Of a stretch of DNA of 64,000 nt, positions 1-12,700 are shown in pieces. Every line of letters begins with the position of its first letter. Positions within the stretch are counted from its first letter, which is position 1. The notes under the pieces were generated by a model. That model saw only the letters and a list, made by a program, of their open reading frames with translations, made no database searches and was not told where the DNA came from. A program made the translations under genes and the position numbers. Origin of the DNA: Gorsachius magnificus. Its lineage: Eukaryota; Chordata; Aves; Pelecaniformes; Ardeidae. The stretch lies in contig CM067086.1 of the NCBI GenBank assembly GCA_034008185.1, forward strand, positions 37,611,007-37,675,006, in the 5' to 3' direction.

Positions 1-975
1 TTATAATTTTCTCCCTGCATAACCTCACAACGTCCTTGTAGTCCTCCTGAGTTCCTTGCCCCTTCTTTCAAAGGTCAAAACCTCTCCTTTTGTTCCCGAG
101 TTCCAGCCAACGCTCTCTGTTCAGCCAGGCTGGTCTCCTCCTGCTGGCTTATCTTTCAGCACATGGGAACAACCTGCTCTTGCACCTTTAAGATTTCCTT
201 CTTGAAGACTGTCCAGCCTTCCTGGACTCCTTTACCCTTCAGGACTGCCTCCCAAGGGACTCCATCAACCAGTTTCCTAAACAGGACTGCCCTCTGGAAG
301 TCCAAGGCAGCAGTTCCACTGACCCCCCTCCTTACTTCTCTGAGAATCAAAAACTCTTATCATTTTGTGATCACTGTGCCCAAGACAGCCTCCAACTGTC
401 ACATCACCCACAAGTCCTTCTGTGTTCATGAACAACAGGTCCAGCAGGGCACCTTCCCTAGTTGGCTCACTCACCAGCTGTGTCAGGAAGTTCTCTTCCA
501 CACACTTCAGGAACCTCCTAAACTCTTTCCTCTCTGCCGTATTATATTTCCAGCAGACATCTGGTAAGTTGATGTCCCCCCTGAGAACAAGAGCTAGTGA
601 TTGTGAGACTTCTCCCAGTTGCTTATAGAATATTTCATCTGCCTCTTCATCCTGGCTGGGTGGTCTATAACAGACTCCCACCATGGTATCTGCATTGTTG
701 GCCTTTCCCCTGATTCCTAACCATAGACAACTCAAACACCATCAAGCTCTAGACAGCCAAAACATTCCCTAGCATACAGAGCTACCCCACAGCCTCTCCT
801 TCCTCACCTATCCCTTCTGAAGAGTTTATGGCCAACCATTGCAGCACTCCAGTTGTGCGAGTCATCCCACCACATTTCTGTGATTGCAACTATATCATAG
901 TTTTCCAGCTGGATAATGGCTTCCAACTCCTGTTTGTTGCCCAAGTAACGTCCAGACATACAAATTAAGCTGTAG
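1..975 (-). mobile_element. CR1 LINE fragment, ORF2 endonuclease region, degenerate
   Basis: Minus-strand translation gives recognisable CR1 (chicken repeat 1) ORF2 endonuclease sequence of the exonuclease-endonuclease-phosphatase fold. Reading from about 960 downward there is a block with LGNKQELEAI and AITEMWWDDSHNW, then an interrupted stretch with stop codons at about 735-830, then a 152-codon open frame (735-277) with GVCYRPP, a GD-N-LPD motif (Ile where Phe is usual) and the catalytic-type SDH of GHSDHKMI. The match continues in a different frame at 350-156 (VPWEAVLKGKGVQEGW), so at least one frameshift is present near 277-350. The copy runs off the left edge. Its 5' limit at about 975 is where similarity fades. 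It is a dead insertion in the sense orientation within an STXBP6 intron. Stops and frameshift make it a pseudo-copy. Family assignment is from remembered CR1 protein motifs; the subfamily is not determined. Confidence 0.93.
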
Positions 976-3394
976 AAGAAATCTGTATCCAGTCATGATA
1001 CTATAGTGGTGAAATTAATTATGGGATGACAATAATTCAAAGTACTTTTACTGTTTTACTGAATGCAACTGTAAAGCAACCAAAATGGGAACTCTGCTTT
1101 GCTGCACAAAGTGTTCACAAACACTAGGAAGTTAAAATTGGTGCCTTTCTCTTCACTGTCATTGTTTTGCCAGAAAGTTACAATTTTGCCATTTAAGCAA
1201 CACGCAGCTGGACCTTGCTTTCCTGGTTTCACTGGAGTAGTATGTTTTCTGTACAAACGCCTAAGGTCTGAGTAGCAGCTGCCCCTCAAAGAGGAACATT
1301 AACAAGAAACAATACTGTACTTATTCCTAAATGCTCCACTAACCCCCCAACAAAACTCTCTTGCAAACCAAAGCACACTACCATAAAACAACAATCTCCC
1401 TAACCTAATACATTCCTGGGTGGCTGCCCTCTGCGTTTTTGTGGGATAACAGTAGAGGAATTGCAGGCCTACTGCACCTCTAAGATACAATTCAAGACTT
1501 GGGGCACCAATACAGAAAAAATTTCAAGAAAGAAAATGTAAATCCCATTTTACTAAGTTAGCCTTACCATCATTAAGATGACAAGTATTAATTTGCAGTC
1601 CTCTAAGAACTAAACTATATTATGTTTTCCTCAAACACAAAGATGTTATTTTCTTGTTAAAACGACAAAAGCTAAGCATTTATTCCAAATCCTTATCATC
1701 CACTGAAAGACTGTCACACTCCCGTTTCAAGCAGCTGGTAATTGGGATAGCTTCAACAGCACATGGCCTCACACTCATCTGAGGAAGACTGGTTATCTGT
1801 AGAACTGGACTGGCTGGAATGTTTCATAAATCTCAGCCCAGCACACAGTCATTAATTGCATCACTTAAGACATTCCTGCAGAAACTTCTCACTTACTGCC
1901 ACAGAGACATGTGAACTCAAATGACTATGTACAAATTCCTGACTGAGAATATTCCCATATTTCTTATTTGACTAAAAAAATAAAACACTTGCATTATGGA
2001 TTTTTTAGCTTCTCTACCATTTTTGCTATGTTTCCCTCCAATTTTTGTTTTGAATTATTACATCAGGATTTTGTAAACTTTTATTTCTAAGTATGGTAAA
2101 GCTATCAAAGATGGTATTTTTATTACAATACTGCTTCCTTCAATCTGAGATGTTTAAAATAAAATTTTCCGGGTAGAACCTGTTGAAAAGATTTGTTTCT
2201 GTTCAGATCATGTCTTCATCTGTGGAACTCCTGTTTTGCACATGTGGAAGATGAAAGGGCAACCCACACTAGTGAAATGCGTTCAAATCTTAATGAAGAT
2301 TCATACCAGCCCACCTATGAGAGGCATTTTTAATTCCCTACCAAGTAGCAGTCTGTGCTTTACTCTGAAGCAGCAAACCTTTTGCCCCCAGTGGTAGCTG
2401 CTGCTTAAGGTTGGTTTTCTAAGTTGGCATAGTTATCATCACTGGCAGGGGAAAAAGTGGTGTTAGATAGAAGAGTTCAAGATGGAAGAGTCCAAGGCTC
2501 ATACCATCCTCAGGCCATTAAGCTGAACCATGAACCATGCTAACCTAAATGGACCACAAAGAAGAGGATTATCCCAGTAAATATTAAAAAGAGTAATTTT
2601 GTGACATTTTAATGACTACATAGGACAGAGGCTTATATAGAACTGCAAGATATCAAACCAGGATTTCCAGTGTTAGTGCAGTAGCCAGGCATTTTTTGGC
2701 ATAAGCAGGATAAAGCCTAGCTCATGTACTAAGCAGCAAACCTACCAAACTTGCATGCTAAAATGGTTGCTCAAGTTTAGAAAACTTACGGGTTTTTTTG
2801 AAAAGCATTCTGTCTGCTGTGGATGTGTTACACAGCCACCAAATCAAATGCTGCTGATGCCTAGAATTTCTGTGACAGAGATGGAAGCTCAGCACCATTA
2901 TGCACATGCAGAAGTAACAGGCATAGTACTATCAATACCTTCCACCAGGAACAGGGAATGGCCATATGTATCTGAGACAGTACAGTACCTTGAAATCCTC
3001 ATAAATAACATTTCCAGACATAAAAAGATACATATTCACGAACAGACAGTCAGAGACCTATGACTGCTTATCAAAGGACATTAACAATTTCACTATACTG
3101 CTGCACAAAGTAGGAGGAATAGTACCAAACAGTAGTGGGAAGATGGATTTGAAATATGCTTCAAGAAGGTGAAGATTGGTAGTTTCAATTCAAGCGGGAA
3201 TGCAGCAAACCTCAGATCTATGCACAGAAAAACTTATAAACCAGAAATCTGCCAAGTGAGGAACAGTATCAAGGAAAACAGCAAGCTGTTTGTAAACAGA
3301 GACTGACTGCAGCTCTTTCTAGAGCTTCCTCCTCTCAAAATAAAGGAACCTGTGTCTTCAACCTACTGAGTGCCTTATCCTGCGAAAATCTTAC
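976..3394 (-). other. STXBP6: STXBP6 intron downstream of the SNARE exon (partial)
   Basis: This is AT-rich non-coding sequence between the CR1 fragment and the splice donor of the SNARE exon. The intron continues below position 1. I looked for the short last coding exon, which in known amisyn proteins encodes only about seven residues, and did not find a convincing acceptor plus matching codons here. I see no other gene, RNA or repeat, apart from scattered short A or T tracts. Confidence 0.7.
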
Positions 3395-3552
3395 CTTGTG
3401 TGCAGTTTCTGCAAACTGCTGAGCGCTGTTTTTCAGCTCCTCTGTCTTTTCTTCTGCTCGGCCTAGCCTTTCACCACGCTCATTCAAAGCCTGACTTGCC
3501 TTCTGTACTGCACTTGTCACACTGTCTGCTGCTGAATGGAGTATGCTGTTTC
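3395..3552 (-). CDS. STXBP6: Amisyn exon encoding the R-SNARE-like coiled coil
   Basis: Amisyn (syntaxin-binding protein 6) is a vertebrate soluble protein whose C-terminal R-SNARE-like motif joins syntaxin-1 and SNAP-25 in non-fusogenic complexes, restraining regulated exocytosis. This 158-bp exon begins with 2 nt completing a Gly codon, then 52 codons starting NSILHSAADSVTSAVQ and ending FAETAHK. The ALNERGERLGRAEEK segment aligns with the centre of the VAMP SNARE motif; the Arg encoded at 3476-3478 sits where the R-SNARE zero-layer arginine is expected. The acceptor reads GATATTGCAG and the donor AAG|GTAAGA, both good. The entry phase (1) matches the exon at 26126-26291; it exits in phase 0. 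A final exon encoding the last few residues is expected beyond the left edge. The frame stays open past the donor for 19 codons (stop 3335-3337), so a retained-intron form would have a different tail. Identity rests on near-complete agreement with remembered amisyn sequence. Confidence 0.96.
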
Positions 3553-6500
3553 CTGCAATATCAAAATAAACTATTAGAACATCCAAATATATTTATGCTT
3601 CATATTAATTACAATTATTTTAATTTATAATGTTCTAGAGCTGATGTATTATCTGCTAGTTTCCATCTAGTTGCATTTTGGATAACGGGATAAGTTACTG
3701 TTTTCTCACTCAAACCATATTACTAGCAAATTCTAAGCAAGTATCATAGGACAACATAATACTTGGGGAATATAAGAAAGCAGTGGACATAACTATGTAT
3801 TATTTTTTAAGCCTTATGCTTATACATCATTTCAGGAAGCTCTTCTACTAAACCAACGAAACCATTCACAAGCGCACACAGCTTCTTCACAACACTCTAA
3901 TGTTAATATAGTTTAACTTACTTTGGAAGTTACGTTATTTCCCTAGAGAAGAAATGCTTGACACCACAGGACACATCTGTATGAATTCACCTTTTTTCCC
4001 ATATTATAATTATTAAATAGTATTTCATTTACAAGTGTACCCCAAACACTATTACTACAGTTATTGTATGCTGCTCTGATCTATCCACCTTTGACCCTTC
4101 TCCACACGGAGCACTAGCCGTGTTTCACGTGACAACATACTTTTATTTAAACCTTAGTATTAAAAGTCCCAGCAAGGCTCAATATCTTATAAGCCTTTAC
4201 CATCCAAATGGTACCACTAAGCTGTACCATCCAAATCGACTGATCCATTTCTCTGTTTCTTCTCTGGCACACAATGCAGTAGCTTCTTCAAGTTTTCAAG
4301 AGAACTGCGTTTCTCCTCTATGTTCATCGCTCTTAAATGCTCACTCTCTTCAGTACTTCTTTCCGTACTGCCCCTCAACTGAAGGGATTATCCTTTTTCT
4401 GGAATGAACTGCTGATGAATGTTTATAATATGAGTCACAGTAAAAACTGAAAACTCTTCAGAGAAAGTTACACATTATCAGTATGAACTGGTACGTATTA
4501 AAATATGTAGGACAAAAAAAAGTTATCTTGTCCTATCCTTTAACCTTTTCAGCAAAAGGACTAGTAAAAATTCAGCCTTTTGCAATACGGTAGTCCCTTA
4601 GTGTCTTCCACGAGCTTTAAAACTTAATCTACCTTACAAGGAATTTTTTATCTTGGCATTTGTTGTCTAGACACATACAAAGGCACTATGAGAGCCAGAA
4701 AGCCAAGACAGAGTATTAACCACGAGGCATGCTGTCGCTGCCCGTTTTCTAAACTGCCCCAGAGAGTGTAATCGCACAGAGCCTTTTTTCACAGCATTAA
4801 AACCAAGTATGTAACACTTTTAAATGAATTATGCCGGTAGTGGTACAAAACTAGTGCAACACACGAAGCTGAACCGAGCCCTACAGCAAATCTGCTGTTA
4901 TAACAAAGTTTGCTGTTCTTAAGGACATACAAAGACCAGTGAAAATAAACACAAACCTACTGCTTTTATCATTAATCTGAAAAGTATGTCAGGTTAAAAA
5001 ATAAACCCCAAACAATTTGAAGGGTTATGTTGCTATTATTTTCATAAGGAAAAGAAAGAACAAAAGACCCATTCAGACTCATTTTACAGATAACACTCCT
5101 CCCTTGGAACCAGCAAACAAACAATGAGGAGGGAAACTGGAGGCTGCCCCAGGTAGCCTGTGGAACAACAGTACAAGCTGCACATGCAGGAACTCTTGAG
5201 AGAAAAAATGACCTTAAAATTTTATTAAACTAAAACATAACTACTATCAAATTATGGAGGTGGGGGAGGGACCCAAGCACCCCCACACACTGACTCACAT
5301 ACGATGAGTTGATATGAGAAATACCAAGCAAAGAGCACCCTGGCCTCCTGAATACCAATATTGTTACATTTTTCACATCAGTAATTAAAAATAATGGATG
5401 TATATGATGTGGAACAGCTACAGGTTTGTTTTTTTCTATTGTTGCATGGAACAAAGAGGCTGCATTTAGAAAAGGAAAATAACAACTGGGATTAATGTTG
5501 AAGAGATAAATATGTGAGAATACTGTGAGCTGGAATTAGCAGAGACAAAAATGAAACTATCTTTTCAAGTGGTGTCTCTTCAAACACTGAGGAATTTCAT
5601 AATAAACCAAACAACTTTAATTATTGTACACTTTCTTACTTCAAGATTTTTCAGTCAATTGTTATTTTGTTCATAACTGGCTTGTTTAAAGCCAGTTCTT
5701 AGATTATTTTGGCTTCTATTCAGGTAGCTTTTCCAATAAACACATGTACTGGGCAACACTGCACTGGAAATAGTTTCCCTGTTTTGGTGGTGTGATCTAA
5801 AGGCTTTAACCTCTTGTATTAATCAGTGCTAGTTTTCTAGGATAAGAGTTTTAAAAGCTCTCAACACTGGATTAACTCTGTGGTTGCTTTACAAGATCAC
5901 AAAGCTACTGTTGAATTCAAGGGAAGCAGGGTACATGGAGAGCTTTATAAAACTGTCTTCCGAAGCCTTAAGATGCGCTGAGAAGTAGAAGTTAACACGT
6001 TGCTGACCTTCTGTCAATGTCAATAGGAAATTGCAGAACGAAAATATTCTGTATTTTCTATACTCCTGAAAAGATCAGGATTTGTGGTGAAAGATTAATA
6101 TCTATTTCTCTACGTTGTCTTCATCAGAGAAGAACAAACTTGGAAGTTTGGAACAATGATAGTAGTTGTTTTTCTCCCCAGCTTACACAATATTATGTTC
6201 TCTCCAGATAAGATCTGCTGTATTTTTCTCGGGTAGTGACTTGCAGAAGCTGTTATTCTGAGACTGTTTTAGAGAACTACTTTTGGATAATCTTTTCCAA
6301 TGGAATGTCTGTAAAACAATAAAAAAAAAAGGCCACTCTGACCTATGAGCAACTCAGAAACCCATGTGTCAGTGGTCTACTGAATTTCATCAGTGTATTT
6401 CTAGAGCATGTGTAGGTGGTTGCTGGTATGACTGACTATGCCTCATCCTTATATTAGTATCACTGCAAGAATAGCAATACTTGTACTGGATGTATTGGAG

Positions 6501-6771
6501 AATCATTCCTGTGAACAAATCACCTATAACCTGCAAAATTTTTAAGCTGTTCTCCAGGAGACAACTACTGGAAGTTTGTTCCATAACTGAACAACAAAAC
6601 TGCCTGAACTGTACCCACTTAGGTGTAAACTTGGGCCAGGCATCTGCACTGAAGAAAAACCTAAAGAAATGTGACAGTCAACATCTCTTTCCTAGAGTCT
6701 GGAAAGGCTGTTTTCCATCTTTGCTTTTCTATCCAGTTTTTACCAAAGATGGGACAACTGCTGTTAACCAC

Positions 6772-6789
6772 TTTTTTTTTTTTTTTTTT
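6772..6789. repeat. T18 homopolymer
   Basis: This is an uninterrupted run of 18 T within the 22.6-kb STXBP6 intron. No flanking target duplication or retrocopy body was recognised. Confidence 0.9.
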
Positions 6790-9700
6790 GTCTATGAAGT
6801 GTCTGAGGGATTTCAGGACTTCTCATCTACTAGGTTAGAAACACAAGCTCCTCAGTGGAAGACTTTCAACAGCTTTTCACATACCAAATCACTTTCCTGA
6901 GAAGATGTAACACTTGCAAGGAGATAAACACCACCAAAATATGGGTATGGGTCAGCTGATGTTCTGAGTTGGTTTTAGTAGCAAAGAACTCGCATTGTTC
7001 CCAAGATGTTCAACTCCAAGGGTCCGCAATCTAAAATTTGACACGGCTACAGTCTTCACTGTGAGCAGAAAGCAGCGTGCTTGTGTTGTTGCTTCTTCCA
7101 AGGTATACAGAGATCCTCCCATTTTTGGAGCACACATCTCTTTATCTTTCTGTAGCTCTATAGAGCAGACCCCAGCAGTTGATAGTACAGATTTTCCTCT
7201 TTCAAATAACCATGAAAGGAAAATAAAAAAGTTTACAAATTTTGTCATTCTATTAAACAACTTTTTTTTGAAGTCTCTATTAAGGGCAAGCACACAGCTT
7301 TTTGCTATTGAACAGTATTTGCAGACTCACTGAGTAATTGGAGCAAATACTGCCAGATAATATGGGGAAAAGATATATTTATACTGAGTTTAATATCAAG
7401 TATTAGGTTAATATTAATTTCTAGTATCAACAAAACATGTACGTTTAGGACAACTTCAGTCTGAAAGTAAACAAATCAAACTTAATTCATTGGGTTTCTT
7501 CAGTTTAATTGTTCTATACATAAAAGCACAGAAACATACTGCTAAGTTGTTCTCAGTTACTCAAAAAGTGGCTTAATAAGGTTGCTTCTAATACAGCTTT
7601 TCTTCTATAACACTTTTTATCTTATTATCTGAAGTTGCCTATCCAGAGAAAAGGAATGTGCAGCTTTCCAAATCAGTCAATAGCTACACAGCTTGGTAAT
7701 CCAATTTGCTAAGCAAATTACACATTTTATTTTGAATTTGCTATAGTGAAATACAAACTATTGGAATTAAACTCCCCTCTCCCCTTAGAAAATTCAAGCA
7801 GTGACCTGTACAGTTATACACAATGTTTTTGGGGCCCAAAAGTGCAGAAATAGAAGAAGTGTAGTGGCCCTTGGGTGAGTGCTTTAGACCAGTGATCCTA
7901 GCAATATTACTTGCTTATGGACATAAAAACTGAAGAAATAACACTTTGCAGGAAGCACCACAGCTCCTCTCAGACTCATTTTTAAATTTTTGGTTCTTAC
8001 AATCACAAGCTATATCAGAGGGTCTTGCAGCCCATGAAATCAGGTGACATTGCTTTAGAGCTTTTATCACAGCCAAGAGAAAAGCACTTCCTTAACCCAC
8101 CATACCCAGTACCTGGAAGATACAGAGACACACTATCATCAGTCAGCATGGGAACCCGTCTATTTGTTGAAGAAACTAATTTGTCTCTAGAGATAACATT
8201 ATTTAGTTTGCATTATGTGTTTTATCACATATTCATAAAAGGTTCATTGCATGCTCTATTAGCCATATCAAACGTATTTCTGTTCAATGCAGGGATTTAT
8301 CTGCATGTTAGTGATAAGAATTTACAGTGAGTGATTTGTACATGCAAGCATTCACTTTTTAATACAGCATTTACCAACTACCACCTTCTAAGAAGGAAAT
8401 AAATGCAATCAGCTACAATAATTAAGAAGTTCCATCTATCACATGAAAATTTTTTATTTAAAGAAAATAGATATTTATGGTTCCCACTGAACTGCATAAA
8501 ACTGGACCTGTGTCACTGCGTAAAGGCTAAACGCATAATGACAAGCAGTTCAAGTTCATTAACAAGACCACCCCTATCACAACATAATTATTCTATGTGT
8601 CTACACATACTATCTACACTCAGATATACTGGTGCCATTAAAAGTTCAACAGAGGTTTGGAAACACTGATTGACTGTAAATAGAAAGAATGGCTTTTTTC
8701 TCCTTCCCTATTTTGTGTTTTGTTAACTACCTGTGCACTCATCACTTAAGAACCATTAAAATATCGATACAAACCTAAAGGACTCTAGGGAGAAGAGTAA
8801 GGTGCTGAACAATGAAGAATGAACATACATACCCTTGTGAAAGAAGGAAGCAGCAGAGAGATGCTTTTTGTTAGTGGGAAAGTGGTCTGAAGAAGGGAAG
8901 AGGCAATATAGTATAGCATTATTTCTCTTCCCAAGTTACTTCAAAACACTTACTGAAAAAACAGTTTAAATTGATAAAATACAAATATAAAAAAAACACT
9001 AAGAGGGGAAGAGATTAATATAAATTCTGGGTTTCCTGACAAAGAATAGTGAAAGGAACCTTAAGACTGTATTACTAATTATAGCTAGGAATTAAGATTA
9101 CTTTCCAGTTTATCTCATTCCTCAAAAATGGAGGTGACAAAGACAGAATATAGCTGCAATAGGAAATTTGAAAATAAACCACCTTTTTAATTTCCATCTA
9201 AAATTAATGATGATCTTTTTGACTTATATAACAGACCAGCTTTAAATTCTTTGCTTAGTCATAGCAGTTTTCTAACCCTTCTTACCAATAATTATCTATT
9301 AGACTCCATACACATACATAAAATTTGAATTAAGTTATAAATAAAATTATGAAGGAAAAAAATCCAGTTTGCTAACATTCTGATCCTTGTTTGCAGGTTC
9401 CAAATCTCTTACCAGCAAGTTACCTAAGCATGGGAAAAATGCTCAAGATAAACAGCAACTTCAGGTTAAATATTTCTGTGATTTTTAAAGATAATACAGC
9501 TATTTTTAAATGAATTCAGAAATATAATAAAGTTAAATTTTACCCCTAAAGAACCACAGGTAGTTGTGGCTCAAGCAGCAGGAAATTGAGGGGGAAGAAA
9601 TCCTCTAGTGTGGGCTGCTGTGTGGGAATTTGTACTTGTTCCAGTACAGTATCTCCACTGGCACTGCTGATCAACAGCTTGTGAGTAACCAGGCTCTGCA

Positions 9701-12700
9701 GTCTGCAGCCCATGAACACCCCTGACGCAGGCTTCCCTAAACCTCCCCTAAATCTACTAGAGTACAAGCAGCTCCACTGCAAAACTTCTCTCCATGCTCA
9801 AGGATGAGAGCTGGGATTTGTCCCACAGGAAAACTAAAGTGTTCCTGAACATAGCAGTAATCGGATGATTCCTACAACATTACTTTGGACTCACAACAGC
9901 TAAATCAAGTCACAGAAAGTCTCAATCCTGAGTCACAGTTAGCAGCACTTGCCAACAGTGACACGTCTTATGCCCATATTATTATTTCATTTTATTTTCA
10001 CTTTAATCAATCATGCTACAGGTAGGAACTGTATTGAAATCAGCTGTTTGGTCTCCTTCTGACAACCATGCATTAACCTGTTTAAATGCTGTAAACCTTC
10101 CCTTTAGGCTGTGCATTCCTCCTTCTCCCCAAAAGCATTGGAAATTGGTAGTTTTGTTTGGCAAATAATGAATTAAGGTGATCACTGCTATCAAAGTCAA
10201 AATACTAGGCTAAATAGATTTTGGGCTGATCTGGTTTGAATGTTTGTTACGTTCCAAGAAAACTCCTGAAGATGTTGTTTAACAAAAATTGATGGACATT
10301 TAAAAAATTACAAGAATCAGCAGATGCTTTCAAAAAAGTTTTAGAGGGGGGTAAATATACAGTGATACTTACCTAGTTTATTTTCCAAGTCTCCAACTAT
10401 TTGTGGGTTTGGGGATTTCATGAGACAAAGATTATCTTTGCACCTATCACCTTGATTAAATTCTTTTCATAAACTTCTTTAAAAAAAGAATCGATCCCAC
10501 TTTTAGCTGGCCAAATAATATTATCTCTAAACATACCAAATTCATGCATCTGGATGTTCTCTGCTGTTTACCTCCCCTATTTCAATGTATTCTAACCAGA
10601 ACCATACAAATTAAAGAAAAACAAGTAGCATGAAACACAGCAGACCACTAGCTGACCAAAACCTGAAAGCAGCACATAAACCGAATGACTTCTGCAGAGC
10701 ATGGGGAATGAAATTTAATCAAGTGGAGATGATGAAGTCCTTAAAGAAAAAAAAATTACCTTAATTACCTTATGGGTTCAACAGTTCAATATTTTTATTG
10801 CTAACAAGCAAGGTGTATCAAAATTTCCCAATGTGGCTTGCAAAATCTTAGATTTAGAAAGAGCTGCATTACAAAAACCCAACCCTTTTTATGGTTCTGC
10901 AAGGAACTATAAAAATCCCTTCCATGGACAGTTGAGTAGGATAAGCTTTCTTGCCACAGTCAGAAGAAAATGGAAGTATTACCTCTGATGCTAGTGCCCT
11001 TTTCTTTTTAATACTGACATTAAACAATATAGGGGCCAGTAGAGCAAAAAGAAAAAAAAAGATTTCTCATTGTTGAGATCTCTTGATAATGAGAATATCT
11101 CCTGATCTACTGAGATTCTCTTCTGTTTTACTTAGTACTCCACAGCAAAGGTGTTAAGTTATTGACTCATACTTTTAAACAGTCTGGCAAATATAAATGC
11201 TTTTATATGCAGAGATTACTTGTGTTCACTGGAAAGAGAAGTGTCCTTACAGGTACTAAAAAAAAGCTATATTGCATAGCTGTTATGTGAAATAATATGT
11301 TGTCTAAAGTTTTACAAGTATTACTCTGTTAGGTGACCTAAGTAAGATCAGATTCAAAGCTGGAGAAAAAGGATCAAAAAAGATTTTCTCCAAAGAAAAT
11401 CTGACAAAGACCAAGAAAAGGAAGAAAAACCCTGCATATGAAAAGTGTTTCTTAAGAGTGCCTGCACTAGGCATGAAGAGACTCATCTGATCAAATTACT
11501 GATTCAAATTTCAAACAGTAAAATTAGAAAAAATGAACATATTTTTGTTTCAATTTATTGTAGGAATTTGTCTCATCTTCACTTGATCAAAATGTTGTTA
11601 ATCCTGGGGGAGGTGGGAGGGGGCAGATTATGCTGTTCCTTTTACTACATTTTAAGCAAAGATCTTCTTACAGATAAATGTTGACAAATTAAAACCACTA
11701 TTAAATAACATTTAATGGTGATAATTAATATTAATGCTCTTATTAATGTTCGAGAGTTACAGTCAAAATTATTAACCCAGTATATCAAATACAGGCCAAA
11801 TACACAGAAAATTGCACCTTTGGGAAAAACTTCATATCTAAAGATCTAAGCTGGAAAAGACTTTGTATGTAGTAACTTTGAAAACCTTGCAGGAAATGAG
11901 AAATGAGAAACAGGGAAGGCCTTGACACTGCATAACCACTGCTCACCTGCAGCAGTGGTGTGTCATTAACACAGTTTTGGTCACAAATCTAAAATACAGC
12001 ACTATACTGCCTGCTACGAAGAAAATGAGCTCCATTCTAGCCAAATCCAATACAAAGCCTAATTCACTTTTTCCCTGTCAAGGCAATCCAAAGGGTTTAC
12101 ACATCTCGAGATGCAACTTTTTTTGTTTTTGTTTGTTTTAAATTCAGTTCACCAAACTATTGACATTTCTTTTAGGGTGGTAGGAGAATCAGGTAGAGAC
12201 ATGCCCTGAAGAGAACACACAGGATTTTTCTAAACAAAGGTGCTGCTTACAGTCACTGTGTCAATACTATTGATTGAGCTTCTGATTAAGTAGTCTTAAT
12301 TATTATTGAGAAACATAATGAACTCACCTCCTACAACTTAGGCATGGAACACATGTATTTGTCAACAGATTCACACTTCTAAATCAGGTAGGTGACTTTG
12401 AAAATTCTGTGTTTGCTACAAACTCAGCCTGTATATTTACAAAAAGACTATTTAAGTAGCATATACAAAATCACCAACTTCTGTTACGACATAGGCTCAA
12501 ATAAAGTTGGAGCTCACGAGTAAGAAGGGAGACGACTGTGAGAACTGGTCAAGGTCAGGTTGGAGTCAGTCAAGAGCAATGGTTTGAACACATCAAATGA
12601 AAAATGCAGTGTCTGGCCTGAGGCTGGCTGACTGTGCAAGAGCAGCTGCCCTCAGGGAGAATGTGGTCTGGTAACCGAGGAGCTTTGCATTTAAGGGCCA

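Noticed and set aside
163..567. 134-codon plus-strand open frame
   Set aside because: It is the antisense shadow of the CR1 ORF2 fragment on the minus strand.
1800..1850. Minus-strand ATGAAACAT (Met-Lys-His) near 1825 as the missing last amisyn exon
   Set aside because: The available AG acceptor puts it in the wrong frame, and the codons before and after do not match the expected tail.
9546..9782. 78-codon minus-strand open frame in a GC-richer patch
   Set aside because: No recognisable protein motif and no flanking splice-site pair in frame with STXBP6. It may be an old unnamed repeat.
10370..10450. Exon-like segment with a GTAAGTAT donor on the minus strand
   Set aside because: There are stops in the amisyn-compatible frame and no convincing acceptor.
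12325..12400. Exon-like segment with a good GTGAGT donor on the minus strand
   Set aside because: The candidate exon contains stop codons and the acceptor is weak; single consensus donors are common by chance in 64 kb.
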